A stretch of 64,000 nt of DNA from Burkholderiales bacterium. Its GTDB lineage: Bacteria; Pseudomonadota; Gammaproteobacteria; Burkholderiales; WYBJ01. The translations under genes and the position numbers were made by a program. The stretch spans positions 200,713 to 264,712 of the forward strand of contig JALHQN010000008.1 of the NCBI GenBank assembly GCA_022841915.1. The letters run 5' to 3'. Each line of letters starts with the position of its first letter. Within the stretch, counting starts at the first letter, position 1. Positions 1 through 8,964 of this stretch are shown here, one piece after another. The notes beneath the pieces were generated by a model that saw nothing but the letters and a program-made list of their open reading frames with translations, ran no database searches and was not told where the DNA came from.

Positions 1-2267
1 ATCATGCCGCCCAACGCGGCCGCCCCCGGCATGCGGATGAGCCGGTCGGCCTCGATCGCGCTCTCGACCGCCGTCGAGGGCAGGCCGTACCAGTTGCCGC
101 CGATATAGAACGTCGCCACCTCGATGCGCTCTTCATCGCCGGCGGCTTGCGGCCACGACCAGCGCTGCGTGGCTTCGTCGGTGACGGCCGGCGCCCGCAC
201 CGCTTCGCCGCAGGCTGCCGTCAAGGGCACGAGGATGAGCGCGACGATGTCGTTGCGATACTCGTCCGCGCTCGACTTGTATTCACGATATCCCGAAGAC
301 ATGCGAGCGCCGAGCGCCCAGAGCGCGCCATCGAGCCGCACGATCATAGAGACCTGCTCCCCGGCCGCCAGCGCACGCACGCGCTCGTGCAACTCGAACC
401 GATCGCCCACGGGGTAACGCCGGTCGGTGCTGGCGACGATACGCCCGTCGCGTTGCACGAAGAGGCCAAGACAGCCTTCGCGGACCGCACCGCCCTGATC
501 CCTGGGCAGCGCATCGCTGAGCATCGCCTCGAACTGCGGCTCGCTGTCGAACACGATCGCCACGCCACCGACGTTGCCCTGCCCGCGGACATCACGCACC
601 GCGGCGCAATAAACATAGGTGCTGCGATCGGCATAGAGCGGCGTCGGCGCGAACGTCGACACGGCGTACTGCTGCGTATCGCGCAGCCGCAGGGTGTGGG
701 CCACCCACTCGTCGTCGAGCGCACGCCCGACCAGCCCTCGCGAAGCTGCGTTCGACACAGCCACCACGCGACCGCTGCGATCGAAGAGCAGCAGATCCGT
801 GTACACGGTATACAGCCGGTTGATCGCGTCCAGCACGGCGCACATGCGCTCGCCGTCTGCCGCGGAGACCTCGGGCTGCGAGAGCGTGGCCCGAAACAGA
901 CTGGTCAACGCCCACCACCGGCAGTCGTTCGCCCGCTCATAGAGATTGCGATCCATGATGTCGATCGCGAGCGCCGCCTGCGCGCCGCAATCGTCCAGCA
1001 TGGACGACACCACCGTCTCGTTGAGATGCCGGATCGAGCGCGCGAACACGTCGCGCGTGCGCCCGCCGACGCGCCCGATCTCCCACAGCAGCGCCTTGGA
1101 GAAGACATGGTTACCGGCACCCGCGGCCTTGCCCTGACGGATGTTGCCGTTCCAGACCGCGCGCGTCAGATTGGACCGGATGGAATCGGCCAACGCGGGG
1201 ATCTCGCGCAACGTCTGCGGAAACAACTGCTCGCTCGCCAGCAACTCGGAGAGCACCGCGGCATCGAGCCCCGCCGAGACGGCGGCTTCGTCGGCATCGA
1301 ACGCATGCTCGACAGGCACCATCGCGTGGCCGCGCCACCCCGGCCCGCCATACCCCTGATAACCGACCGTCTCGCGAGTGGCGGCGATGTACGCCCGCCC
1401 GCCGAACCGAAAGAGCCGCTCGCCCTCGCCGGGCGTGAACTCGAACCGGGCGCCGGGCGGCACATGATGCGTGTCGCTGCTCGCCACCACGCACCCCTGC
1501 GCGTCGACCAGCGCGATCAGCGTCCAGTCGCCCGGCCTGCGCAGGTTGGCGAAGATGCGCTCGCACTCGTTCTGCAGCCGAAAGCACAGGCACAGCACGC
1601 CGACAGGGCGCGAGCCGTCCACGGCCATGACACGGTAAGCGTAGATCAGTTGCGGCCCCGCGCCGGGCGCCAGATCGGTGGGACCATAAACCTCGATGTA
1701 GGGCGCTTGCGCCTGCAGGGCCTGAGCGATCAGCGGATCCTGGCTGTCCGTGACATCGGCGCGCTCGTCGAGTCGCGCAAGCACGCGGCCCTCGGGAGAG
1801 AGAAGAATGACGTCATGATAGACCGAGTACTTGCGCACGTACTCCTGCATGCGCGCGACGATGCGATCGCGGCTCGCGCCGCCGCCGGCGCCCTCCCCCT
1901 GCTCGCAGAACTCGGCCAGATCGGTATCCATGGCGAGGAAGCCGATGTCGGCCGTGCGCTCGAAGAGGTTGCGCACGAGGATGTCGATCGCCACCTGCGC
2001 GCGAAACCGGATGTCGATCTGAGTCTTGCGCCGCAATTCAGCGGCGAGGCTGCCGAGAAGGCGGGTGGACAAGCCTTCGAAGCCGGCGCGCGTCTCGCCG
2101 ATATCGATGCCCGCGCCGGACAATTGCCCGAGCAGCGCGAGGTTGTCCCAAACGGCCTGGAGTTTCTGCAATGCCTCGCGATACTCGTCCACCTGCCCCA
2201 TGTATCTGATGCAAGCGGCGACATCTGCGGATACTTCGACGCCCTTGTAGATGGCGGTTGTCGTCAT
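1..2267 (-). CDS. cache-domain protein with C-terminal CheW-like domain (3' end outside window)
   Basis: Reading the minus strand from the ATG at 2267 gives an open frame of about 755 codons that runs off the window edge, so the C-terminus is missing. About 90 residues of helical N-terminus precede two similar halves. Each half has sensor-like stretches typical of double-cache ligand-binding domains (for example VYHDVILLSPEGRVLARLD and its partner VYTDLLLFDRSGRVVAVSN). The last readable residues (ATFYIGGNWYGLPSTAVESA) resemble the start of a CheW domain, which docks chemoreceptors and CheA. No transmembrane segment is evident in the part read, which suggests a cytoplasmic protein. A weak AGGG lies before the start. 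Likely role: a chemotaxis-array coupling protein with its own ligand or redox sensing. The domain calls are inferred from residue pattern. Confidence 0.72.
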   Translation of the reverse strand, partial: MTTTAIYKGVEVSADVAACIRYMGQVDEYREALQKLQAVWDNLALLGQLSGAGIDIGETRAGFEGLSTRLLGSLAAELRRKTQIDIRFRAQVAIDILVRNLFERTADIGFLAMDTDLAEFCEQGEGAGGGASRDRIVARMQEYVRKYSVYHDVILLSPEGRVLARLDERADVTDSQDPLIAQALQAQAPYIEVYGPTDLAPGAGPQLIYAYRVMAVDGSRPVGVLCLCFRLQNECERIFANLRRPGDWTLIALVDAQGCVVASSDTHHVPPGARFEFTPGEGERLFRFGGRAYIAATRETVGYQGYGGPGWRGHAMVPVEHAFDADEAAVSAGLDAAVLSELLASEQLFPQTLREIPALADSIRSNLTRAVWNGNIRQGKAAGAGNHVFSKALLWEIGRVGGRTRDVFARSIRHLNETVVSSMLDDCGAQAALAIDIMDRNLYERANDCRWWALTSLFRATLSQPEVSAADGERMCAVLDAINRLYTVYTDLLLFDRSGRVVAVSNAASRGLVGRALDDEWVAHTLRLRDTQQYAVSTFAPTPLYADRSTYVYCAAVRDVRGQGNVGGVAIVFDSEPQFEAMLSDALPRDQGGAVREGCLGLFVQRDGRIVASTDRRYPVGDRFELHERVRALAAGEQVSMIVRLDGALWALGARMSSGYREYKSSADEYRNDIVALILVPLTAACGEAVRAPAVTDEATQRWSWPQAAGDEERIEVATFYIGGNWYGLPSTAVESAIEADRLIRMPGAAALGGM

Positions 2268-2638
2268 GGATTAGCCCTGAACATTTAGCGCCCCGAAGCC
2301 CCGCCTTCGAGGATGATCAACGTGTGCCGTGTTGATAGCGTCGACGGAAACAACGACTTGAGAGATAAGCGGAATTGCACTGTTGCGGTGCCTATCACGC
2401 ACCATGACGAAGCGACATCGGATGGAGCAAGGCAGCAATCGTACTCGCCGCGGGTAGAGGCGAGATACCGGCAGCGAACGAGGTGCATCGAGTCGGCTCG
2501 TCGGCGCGCACCGGCCAGCCGTGCCAAAGGCGACTCCCGCATCAGGGCGCATGAGGGTAGCAGCATCGCCGCATGCCATCCTGTAACACCGGTGACGCAA
2601 GATCGCGCTTCTACCCCAGCGAACACAAGGAGCCCCCA
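2268..2638. other. intergenic region between divergent genes
   Basis: About 370 bases lie between the minus-strand cache-CheW gene and the plus-strand VOC gene, so both promoters should be here. I saw no convincing -10/-35 pair, no sigma-28-type chemotaxis promoter and no credible open frame. The short frames here have arginine- and cysteine-rich products with no ribosome-binding site. Confidence 0.5.
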
Positions 2639-3034
2639 ATGATCGGCTACGTCACTCTCGGCACCAATGATCTGCCCCGCGCCTGCGCCTATTACGATGC
2701 CTTGTTCGGCACGCTCGGCATCGGCCGCTTCATGGAACAGCCGGGCTATTTCGTCGCTTGGGCACCCAACGCCGAATCACCTTCGGTGGCGGTAGCCGTG
2801 CCCTTCAACAAGGAACCCGCTACGGTCGGCAATGGCGTAATGGTGGCGCTGTACATGGATACGCCGGAAAAGGTCGATGCCCTGTACCGCAAGGCGCTCG
2901 AACTAGGGGGCACCGACGAAGGGGCCCCGGGCTTCCGACCGGCAGACGCCACATCCGGCTTCTACGCGGCCTATTTTCGCGACCGGGATGGCAACAAGCT
3001 GAACGCGTTCTGCATCGTGCCGAAGACCGAGTAA
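2639..3034 (+). CDS. VOC-family (glyoxalase/bleomycin-resistance fold) protein
   Basis: The 131-residue product opens with MIGYVTLGTNDLPRACAYYD and ends with YFRDRDGNKLNAFCI, the usual beginning and end of single-domain vicinal-oxygen-chelate proteins. It has the paired beta-alpha-beta-beta-beta layout and a final acidic/DGN metal-site strand. An AAGGAG sequence sits just before the ATG, which decides the start. Members of this subfamily are mostly uncharacterised lactoylglutathione-lyase-like proteins. No substrate can be deduced. It appears to be a single-gene unit, since nothing is coded downstream on this strand for about 600 bases. Confidence 0.85.
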   Translation: MIGYVTLGTNDLPRACAYYDALFGTLGIGRFMEQPGYFVAWAPNAESPSVAVAVPFNKEPATVGNGVMVALYMDTPEKVDALYRKALELGGTDEGAPGFRPADATSGFYAAYFRDRDGNKLNAFCIVPKTE

Positions 3035-3496
3035 CCCCGCTGTCCCCACGCCATGCCGGCATGGCAGGCGCGTGTCGAAGCGCCGTTCGTCATCGCCCGA
3101 TCTGATTTGGAATTCCCAAAAGGCTTCGACGACCTTCGAAGCGGCCCGCAGCCGAGCCTCGGGATTCGCGCCCTGCCACGATGCCGATACCTCGGCGTGG
3201 CGGGAATCGGTACGCCACGCCGAGGCATCACTGTGTCCGGAGAAGAGAAGCGGCTCGATGTGACCGCGCGGACCGAACTCCGGACGGCCGACCCGTGCAT
3301 TCGCCCAGGCCTCGAACCCGATCGACAGGCGCCTGCGGCGCCGGCCGGGAGAAGAAGCTGCGAAGGGTGATCAGCAGACGTGACTGCACTCGGCCTCGTC
3401 GCGAGCGAAGCAGTCGTCTTCGAAAGCTCACAGGTGCATCAGCAGCGTCACCCGCGGCGAGTAGCCCCCAAGCCGCACCCCACCTCAGCCTCGACG
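3035..3496. other. long non-coding stretch upstream of the EpsL-like gene
   Basis: I find no gene with a plausible start and product. The notable content is a perfect 13-base inverted repeat at 3190-3225. The remainder is ordinary GC-rich sequence. The transition from chromosomal backbone to the exopolysaccharide locus falls here. Confidence 0.5.
3190..3225. repeat. 13-bp perfect inverted repeat
   Basis: The left arm CCTCGGCGTGGCG (3190-3202) is exactly complementary to CGCCACGCCGAGG (3213-3225), with a 10-base loop. There is no T-run on either side, so it is not a classical intrinsic terminator. It could be a structured repeat, an operator, or the hairpin end for the VOC gene about 155 bases upstream. 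Confidence 0.7.
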
Positions 3497-3514
3497 ACTG
3501 CAACTAAATGCAAC
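3497..3514 (+). promoter_or_regulatory. direct repeat ACTGCAACT-NNN-TGCAAC, candidate regulator site
   Basis: Two TGCAAC hexamers start ten bases apart (3499 and 3509), one helical turn. The same 18-base arrangement, identical at 15 positions, occurs at 31496-31513 upstream of a PEP-CTERM gene. A third TGCAAC lies at 3593, near the possible start codons of the EpsL-like gene. A shared binding site for an EPS/exosortase regulator is an inference. Confidence 0.4.
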
Positions 3515-3633
3515 ACCCCGCGACGCGAACGTGAAGAATCCGCTGACAAATTCAAGACTTCGATAGCAGGTGGCACCTCGCCTCTCGTAAAATGCAACCT
3601 GTCGACAAACCAACCAGAATCGATCTCTCGACG

Positions 3634-4839
3634 ATGCACGCCCGCCGCTTCTGGCTCTTCCTGATCCTCGCGTGTTGCCCGCATGCAGCTATTGCCGCGC
3701 TGGATCCCACCGACGTGATCCAGATCCAGGCCACGGGCAGCCTCATCCGCGACAACAATCTCTTCAGATTGCCGGATGTCGATTCCCGGCTGTTCGGCAT
3801 CGATCCGGCGAATCGGGCCGACACCGCGCGTGTGCTCGGCGTAGGTCTCAAGTTCGACAAGTTCGTCAGTCGGCAACGCTTGATCGCCGACCTCAATCTG
3901 AGCGAGACCACGTACGACAAGAACACGAATCTGGATTTCTTCGGCGGAGACGGGCGCTTGCTTTGGTTGTGGCAGCTAGGCAACCACTGGAACGGCGAGG
4001 CGAGCTATAGCAAGCGCCGAACGCTGGCAGGATTCAGCGACTTCCAGCGAAGTATTCAAGACTTGGTCGATACAGACACGTATAAGCTCACCGGCGGCTA
4101 TCAGTTCCATCCACGGTGGCGCGCCAGCGCCGAGTTCATGGAGATCGATTTTGTCCATAGCGAAATTAGTCGAAACCGGCTCAATTACAACGCGAAGGTT
4201 GCGGGCGCCGAACTAAGGTATCGCACTCCGGCAGAGAGTTCGATCGGATTGCAGGTGCGGCACACCGACCGCTCTTACCCGAATCGCGCCACGGTCGGCG
4301 CAATCACGGTAGACAATGGCCATAGCGAGAGGCGCCTCAATGCCCTTGCGGCGTGGCAATACACGCCCACGATGAAGCTCGATGGACAAATCGGGCACGT
4401 AGATGTACAGCACGATCAATTGGCGATTCGAGATTTTTCGGGCGTTGCTTGGCAAGCAGGCGCTACGTGGGACACCACGTCCAAGCTTCGTTTCAGACTG
4501 CGGACATTGAAGGACATCCGGCTCTACGAAGATATCTCGACGAGTTATGTCGTCGTACATGAAGTAGGGCTAGATCCAACCTACGCCGTTACTTCGAAGG
4601 TAGTAGTGCAAGGAACAATCTCTTTCACTAAACGCGAATTTCGAGGCGACCCGGGGTTCATCGTCAACAACATCAATCGTGAAGACAACGCTCGGCTTGG
4701 GCGAATTGGCCTCACTTACTCCCCTCTCCGAAACGTGGATCTCTCCTTATCCTATGAAATCGGCGACCGCAAATCGAACCGAGCGCTGAATTCCTTCGAC
4801 TACGAAACCTGGTTTGGCACTCTTCGGATAGGATTTTGA
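3634..4839 (+). CDS. epsL: EpsL-like exopolysaccharide outer-membrane beta-barrel protein
   Basis: The product begins with a textbook signal peptide (MHARRFWLFLILACC... cleaved near AIA/ALDP). It continues as about 370 residues of alternating beta-strand sequence and ends in phenylalanine (TLRIGF), the C-terminal signature of outer-membrane barrels. Size and position next to an exosortase-B locus fit the EpsL family (putative beta-barrel porin type), thought to serve exopolysaccharide export or surface retention. The ATG at 3634 is preferred because it starts the signal peptide. An in-frame ATG at 3592 would add 14 residues. Neither start has a strong ribosome-binding site. It converges with rfbD. 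Confidence 0.75.
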   Translation: MHARRFWLFLILACCPHAAIAALDPTDVIQIQATGSLIRDNNLFRLPDVDSRLFGIDPANRADTARVLGVGLKFDKFVSRQRLIADLNLSETTYDKNTNLDFFGGDGRLLWLWQLGNHWNGEASYSKRRTLAGFSDFQRSIQDLVDTDTYKLTGGYQFHPRWRASAEFMEIDFVHSEISRNRLNYNAKVAGAELRYRTPAESSIGLQVRHTDRSYPNRATVGAITVDNGHSERRLNALAAWQYTPTMKLDGQIGHVDVQHDQLAIRDFSGVAWQAGATWDTTSKLRFRLRTLKDIRLYEDISTSYVVVHEVGLDPTYAVTSKVVVQGTISFTKREFRGDPGFIVNNINREDNARLGRIGLTYSPLRNVDLSLSYEIGDRKSNRALNSFDYETWFGTLRIGF

Positions 4840-4947
4840 GCAGCTGTTGACTCGATCGGCAACAGCGCTCCCGTTTCTAATGCGGTCGCCCGAAGTCGAG
4901 GCAGGGAACAAGAAACGGATGCGACGACTCCCGATCATGTGCCACGA

Positions 4948-5838
4948 TCACGATGCAGGGCCTCGGGCCCCGATTTTGGTAAGACACAAGTCGAGCGCGT
5001 CCCGCCAGTCAGGTAGCACGATTCGAAATCCCTCTCGCAGTCGCGCATTACTCAATATTGAATTCACCGGGCGGGCGGCTGGAGTTGGGTACTGCGCGCT
5101 GCCAATAGGCAGCACCCTCGGGGCCTTGTCCGCGCAACTGCGCTCGAAGATGGCACACGCAAAATCGTACCAGGTCGCACTGCCGGCACATGTCAGGTTG
5201 TAGATTCCGGAGAGCTGACCGATCGCCTCCGTCTTTCCCGACAATTGCACCACAGCTGCAGCCGTAGCTTCTGCGATCATCCGTGCCCAGGTGGGCGCCC
5301 CGCGCTGATCGGCGACAACCTTGAGTTCATCGCGCTCCTGCGCCATCCGCAGCATGGTCAGCAAAAAATTGCGGCCGCGATCAGCGTAAACCCAGCTCGT
5401 CCTAAACACGATATGGCGCTCCGATATCTCCCGGATAGCGCGCTCTCCGGCAAGCTTCGTGCGACCATAAACATTCAAAGGATTCGGCTCGTCATCCTCG
5501 ACGTATGGCCCTTCCTTCCGGCCATCGAATACGTAATCGGTCGAATAGTGGACGACCCATGCCCCGACGCATTGCGCCTCTTCGGCAAGGACGCGTGGGA
5601 CCTCGGCATTGATTCGGAAAGCAAGAGCCTCCTCGGATTCCGCACGATCGACGGCGGTGTAAGCCGCCGCGTTAACGATCAGATCCGGCACAAGCTCGCG
5701 CACGGTCGCCCGCAGACGATCAAGGTCTGCCAAGTCGAGTTGGCCACGATCAAGCGCTAAGACATTCCCTAGCGGTGCAAGCGTTCGACGCAATTCCCAT
5801 CCGACCTGCCCTTCTGCGCCCGTGAGGAGAATACGCAT
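4948..5838 (-). CDS. rfbD: dTDP-4-dehydrorhamnose reductase
   Basis: This 296-residue protein catalyses the last step of dTDP-L-rhamnose synthesis, the NAD(P)H reduction of dTDP-4-keto-L-rhamnose. The N-terminus MRILLTGAEGQVGWELRR carries the nucleotide-binding glycine motif. The short-chain dehydrogenase pieces follow: YSTDYVFDG, then YGRTKLAGE with the catalytic Tyr-x3-Lys. Length is normal for RmlD. Its ATG overlaps the rfbC stop codon by one base, so the two are translationally coupled in the rfbBACD operon. It converges on the EpsL-like gene. Confidence 0.96.
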   Translation of the reverse strand: MRILLTGAEGQVGWELRRTLAPLGNVLALDRGQLDLADLDRLRATVRELVPDLIVNAAAYTAVDRAESEEALAFRINAEVPRVLAEEAQCVGAWVVHYSTDYVFDGRKEGPYVEDDEPNPLNVYGRTKLAGERAIREISERHIVFRTSWVYADRGRNFLLTMLRMAQERDELKVVADQRGAPTWARMIAEATAAAVVQLSGKTEAIGQLSGIYNLTCAGSATWYDFACAIFERSCADKAPRVLPIGSAQYPTPAARPVNSILSNARLREGFRIVLPDWRDALDLCLTKIGARGPAS

Positions 5839-6383
5839 TATGGATAAACCTCGGCCTCAGACAGCTGGGGGGCATCACGGTCCTTGCCCGATAGGAGTGG
5901 CTCCCCGTCCAAGGGCCACGTGATCTTCAGGGTGGGATCGTTCCAGCAAATGCTTCGCTCGAAATGGGGTGCCCAATAGTCGGTTGTCTTGTACAGGAAC
6001 TCGCACGAGTCGGACGTCACCAGGAAGCCGTGGGCGAAGCCCGGAGGGACCCACAACATGCGCTTGTTTTCCTCGGAGAGCGTCGTACCGAACCAGCGCC
6101 CGAAATGCGGAGAGGTCTTCCGAATATCCACCGCGACATCGAAAACTTCTCCTCGGACGACACGAACAAGCTTTCCCTGCGCTTGCTGGACTTGATAATG
6201 CAGACCGCGCAGCACGTGCTTCACCGACTTCGAATGGTTGTCTTGGACAAAGTCGACGTCATAGCCGACTAATTCGGCGAACCTGCGGCGATTGAAGGTC
6301 TCCATAAAGAAACCACGCTGATCGCCAAACACAGCGGGCTCGATAATGATCACACCGGGTAGGGATGTCTCAACCACCTTCAC
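5838..6383 (-). CDS. rfbC: dTDP-4-dehydrorhamnose 3,5-epimerase
   Basis: The 181-residue cupin enzyme epimerises dTDP-4-keto-6-deoxyglucose at C3 and C5. Visible family motifs are FGDQRGFFMETFN near the N-terminus, VLRGLHYQ with the catalytic histidine, and the C-terminal WNDPTLKITWP. Length matches RmlC. It follows rfbA after 28 bases and overlaps rfbD by one base (TAATG), in one rhamnose operon. Confidence 0.97.
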   Translation of the reverse strand: MKVVETSLPGVIIIEPAVFGDQRGFFMETFNRRRFAELVGYDVDFVQDNHSKSVKHVLRGLHYQVQQAQGKLVRVVRGEVFDVAVDIRKTSPHFGRWFGTTLSEENKRMLWVPPGFAHGFLVTSDSCEFLYKTTDYWAPHFERSICWNDPTLKITWPLDGEPLLSGKDRDAPQLSEAEVYP

Positions 6384-6411
6384 AATTCGTGTCTCCGTCG
6401 CGGCGAGCGAT

Positions 6412-7287
6412 TCAATAAATTGGTTCCTGCAACACGCTCATCAGATACTGCCCGTATCCGTTCTTGAGCATTGGCGCCGCCAGCTTCTCCAATTGCCCCG
6501 CATCAATGTAGCCCATCCGATAAGCGATCTCTTCCAGACACGCAATCTTGAGCCCTTGTCTACGCTCAAGCGTCTGCACGAAGTTCGCGGCTTCGACGAG
6601 CGAATCATGCGTACCGGTATCGAGCCATGCGTGCCCACGCCCCATTACCTTGACATCAAGCTCGCCCCAGTCGAGGTACTTACGGTTGACGTCTGTAATC
6701 TCGAGTTCGCCCCGGGCGGAAGGCTTCAAGGACTTAGCGACCTCGACCACCCGCTCGTCATAGAAATACAAGCCAGTGACAGCATACCGCGACTTCGGCC
6801 GCGCCGGCTTCTCCTCCAAGCTGATCGCCCTGCCTTGTGCGTCGAATTCTACGACCCCGTACCGCTCGGGGTCATTGACCGGGTATGCAAACACAGTTGC
6901 TCCGCTGGGCTGCGCAGCGGCGCTTCGCAGCCCAGCGACCAGATCGTGGCCGTAGAAAATGTTGTCACCAAGTACCAGCGCGCTTCTACGCCCGCCGACA
7001 AAGTCGGCTCCGATGATAAAAGCCTGTGCGAGACCATCCGGCGAGGGCTGAACCGCGTAAGAAAAAGATACTCCCCAGCGCGAGCCATCCCCCAAAAGCT
7101 GCTCGAACCGGGGTGTATCCGACGGCGTAGAAATGATCAAGATCTCTTTGACGCCGGCGAGCATCAACGTACTGAGCGGGTAGTAAATCATCGGCTTGTC
7201 GTAAACGGGAAGCAACTGCTTCGATACGACTTGTGTCGCAGGGTAAAGACGCGTTCCCGAGCCTCCGGCGAGAATGATACCTCTCAT
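6412..7287 (-). CDS. rfbA: glucose-1-phosphate thymidylyltransferase
   Basis: The 291-residue enzyme makes dTDP-glucose from dTTP and glucose-1-phosphate. The start [19 protein letters not shown] holds the nucleotidyltransferase signature, followed by [16 protein letters not shown]. The ATG at 7287 was chosen because it begins this motif and overlaps the rfbB stop codon by four bases (ATGA). Further upstream in-frame codons belong to the rfbB coding region. First committed step of dTDP-rhamnose supply for the adjacent EPS glycosyltransferases. Confidence 0.97.
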   Translation of the reverse strand: MRGIILAGGSGTRLYPATQVVSKQLLPVYDKPMIYYPLSTLMLAGVKEILIISTPSDTPRFEQLLGDGSRWGVSFSYAVQPSPDGLAQAFIIGADFVGGRRSALVLGDNIFYGHDLVAGLRSAAAQPSGATVFAYPVNDPERYGVVEFDAQGRAISLEEKPARPKSRYAVTGLYFYDERVVEVAKSLKPSARGELEITDVNRKYLDWGELDVKVMGRGHAWLDTGTHDSLVEAANFVQTLERRQGLKIACLEEIAYRMGYIDAGQLEKLAAPMLKNGYGQYLMSVLQEPIY

Positions 7288-8357
7288 GCTGCCCCCCGAT
7301 TCTCGTAGTTCCGATCCATCCAAGTTCGATAGCTGCCACTGGTAATGTTGTCGCACCAGGCCCGGTTGTCGAGATACCAAGAGACGGTCTTGCGCAGCCC
7401 AGAAGCAAAGGTTTCGGACGGCTCCCAGCCGAGTTCCGTTCGGATTTTGGTGGCATCGATGGCGTAGCGACGGTCGTGACCGGGGCGATCCTTAACGTAG
7501 GTGATCAGCTTCTCGTGCGGTCGGTACGAAGACGTCGGGACAAGTTCGTCAAGTAAAGCGCAGAGCGTACGAACCACGTCAAGATTGCGCTGCTCGCTGT
7601 TGCCGCCGATGTTGTAGGTTTCGCCTACGCGGCCCTTTTCCAGGACCACCCGGATCGCCGCACAATGATCACCGACAAACAGCCAGTCGCGCACGTTTTG
7701 GCCGTCACCGTACACCGGCAGCGGCTTGCCGGACAATGCATTGAGAATCATCAGTGGGATCAGCTTCTCGGGAAACTGATATGGCCCGTAGTTGTTCGAG
7801 CAGTTCGTGGTAAGGGTCGGCACACCATAAGTGTGAAGGTATGCACGAACGAGGTGATCCGACGCGGCCTTCGAGGCGGAATACGGACTGTTGGGAGCGT
7901 AGGCCGTTGTTTCCCGGAACGCTGGATCGGTCGGGCCGAGCGAGCCATATACCTCGTCGGTCGAGACGTGCAAGAACCGAAAGTCGCGCTGCTGCGGCTC
8001 AGGCAGTGCAGCCCAATAAGACCGCACCTCTTCCAGCAAATGAAAGGTGCCGACAACATTGGTCTGAATGAAGTCCTCAGGGCCGTAAATGGAGCGGTCA
8101 ACATGGCTCTCTGCAGCGAAGTTAAGCACTGCGCGTGGCCTATGGTCCGCTAGCAATTCGGCTAGCAGTCGACGATCACCGATGTCACCTCGCACGAAGG
8201 TGTAACTGGGATGCGTGCCTAATGAGACTAAGTTGCCGGGGTTGCCAGCGTACGTCAGCTTGTCGAGGTTGACGATAGGTTCGGTAGCGCTCTGCGCCCA
8301 ACTGAGGACGAAGTTCGCACCGATGAAACCTGCTCCCCCGGTGACGATAATACTCAT
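7284..8357 (-). CDS. rfbB: dTDP-glucose 4,6-dehydratase
   Basis: The 357-residue extended short-chain dehydrogenase converts dTDP-glucose to dTDP-4-keto-6-deoxyglucose. It shows [11 protein letters not shown] at the N-terminus (NAD binding), STDEVYG, and [15 protein letters not shown] with the Tyr-x3-Lys pair. It is the first gene of rfbBACD, with about 600 non-coding bases upstream that should carry the operon promoter. Confidence 0.97.
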   Translation of the reverse strand: MSIIVTGGAGFIGANFVLSWAQSATEPIVNLDKLTYAGNPGNLVSLGTHPSYTFVRGDIGDRRLLAELLADHRPRAVLNFAAESHVDRSIYGPEDFIQTNVVGTFHLLEEVRSYWAALPEPQQRDFRFLHVSTDEVYGSLGPTDPAFRETTAYAPNSPYSASKAASDHLVRAYLHTYGVPTLTTNCSNNYGPYQFPEKLIPLMILNALSGKPLPVYGDGQNVRDWLFVGDHCAAIRVVLEKGRVGETYNIGGNSEQRNLDVVRTLCALLDELVPTSSYRPHEKLITYVKDRPGHDRRYAIDATKIRTELGWEPSETFASGLRKTVSWYLDNRAWCDNITSGSYRTWMDRNYENRGAA

Positions 8358-8964
8358 GCAGTTTCCTCAACAATTCAGCAAGCAAGCGAAAGGTGAAAAT
8401 TACCTTGCGAAATTCGTGCCAAGCCAGTAAGCCATGAACGATTCACAAGATTCGATGACAATAGGCGACCGGATAGTCCTCAGCAAGCCTACCATGCTCT
8501 CATGCCACTCGTTCGCGCGTTGATTTGATGCCGCGACGCGACTTATAGCGATGGCCAATATACTCGCGCCACTGGCCCCTGCAGCTCTGGGCACAATGCG
8601 ACTCCAATATTGTGGAATCCCATAACGCAATCTGAATCGAGCCGGCTTAGCCTTCAACCGTCAGTTCCGCGAGACCATTACAAGGGTCGATTATCAGCCT
8701 TTCGTCTTTCGACTTAATGCTGTCACGGTTGAGCGAGGCTGGCCAGTTCGATATGCGCTCGACTATCATCAGACTCATAACATAACGCTGCCCAACGGCA
8801 TCGGAAACATTTCTGCCATGCCATTTTACTCCTCCGCCCTCGTCGGGCAGGATAATGGCACCCACGCCTTCAGAGAACATACCGTAGCAGCACCTAAGTG
8901 AGACAAGACCAAGTCCAGTCATAGCATCGGCTGATCTTCCATTGGAATTTTAAGGTAAACCACG
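8358..8964. other. 607-base gap between rfbB and ugd, possible gene remnants
   Basis: No recognisable gene. Two short minus-strand frames lie head to tail in different frames (8647-8922, 91 codons, and 8400-8657, 85 codons). The first contains protein-like stretches such as YVMSLMIVERISNWPASLN but has no ribosome-binding site. They may be the debris of a decayed gene. The region is visibly more AT-rich than the flanking backbone. Promoters for both rfbB (minus) and ugd (plus) should be here; none is clear. Confidence 0.35.

Noticed and set aside
147-2288. 713-codon plus-strand open frame
   Set aside because: Its product is rich in Arg, His and Ala with no domain. It is the antisense image of the cache-CheW gene, kept open by high-GC codon bias.
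3571-3587. TGGCAC as a possible -24 box before the EpsL-like gene
   Set aside because: The -24 half is perfect but the sequence at -12 is CTCT instead of TTGC, so I do not call a sigma-54 promoter.
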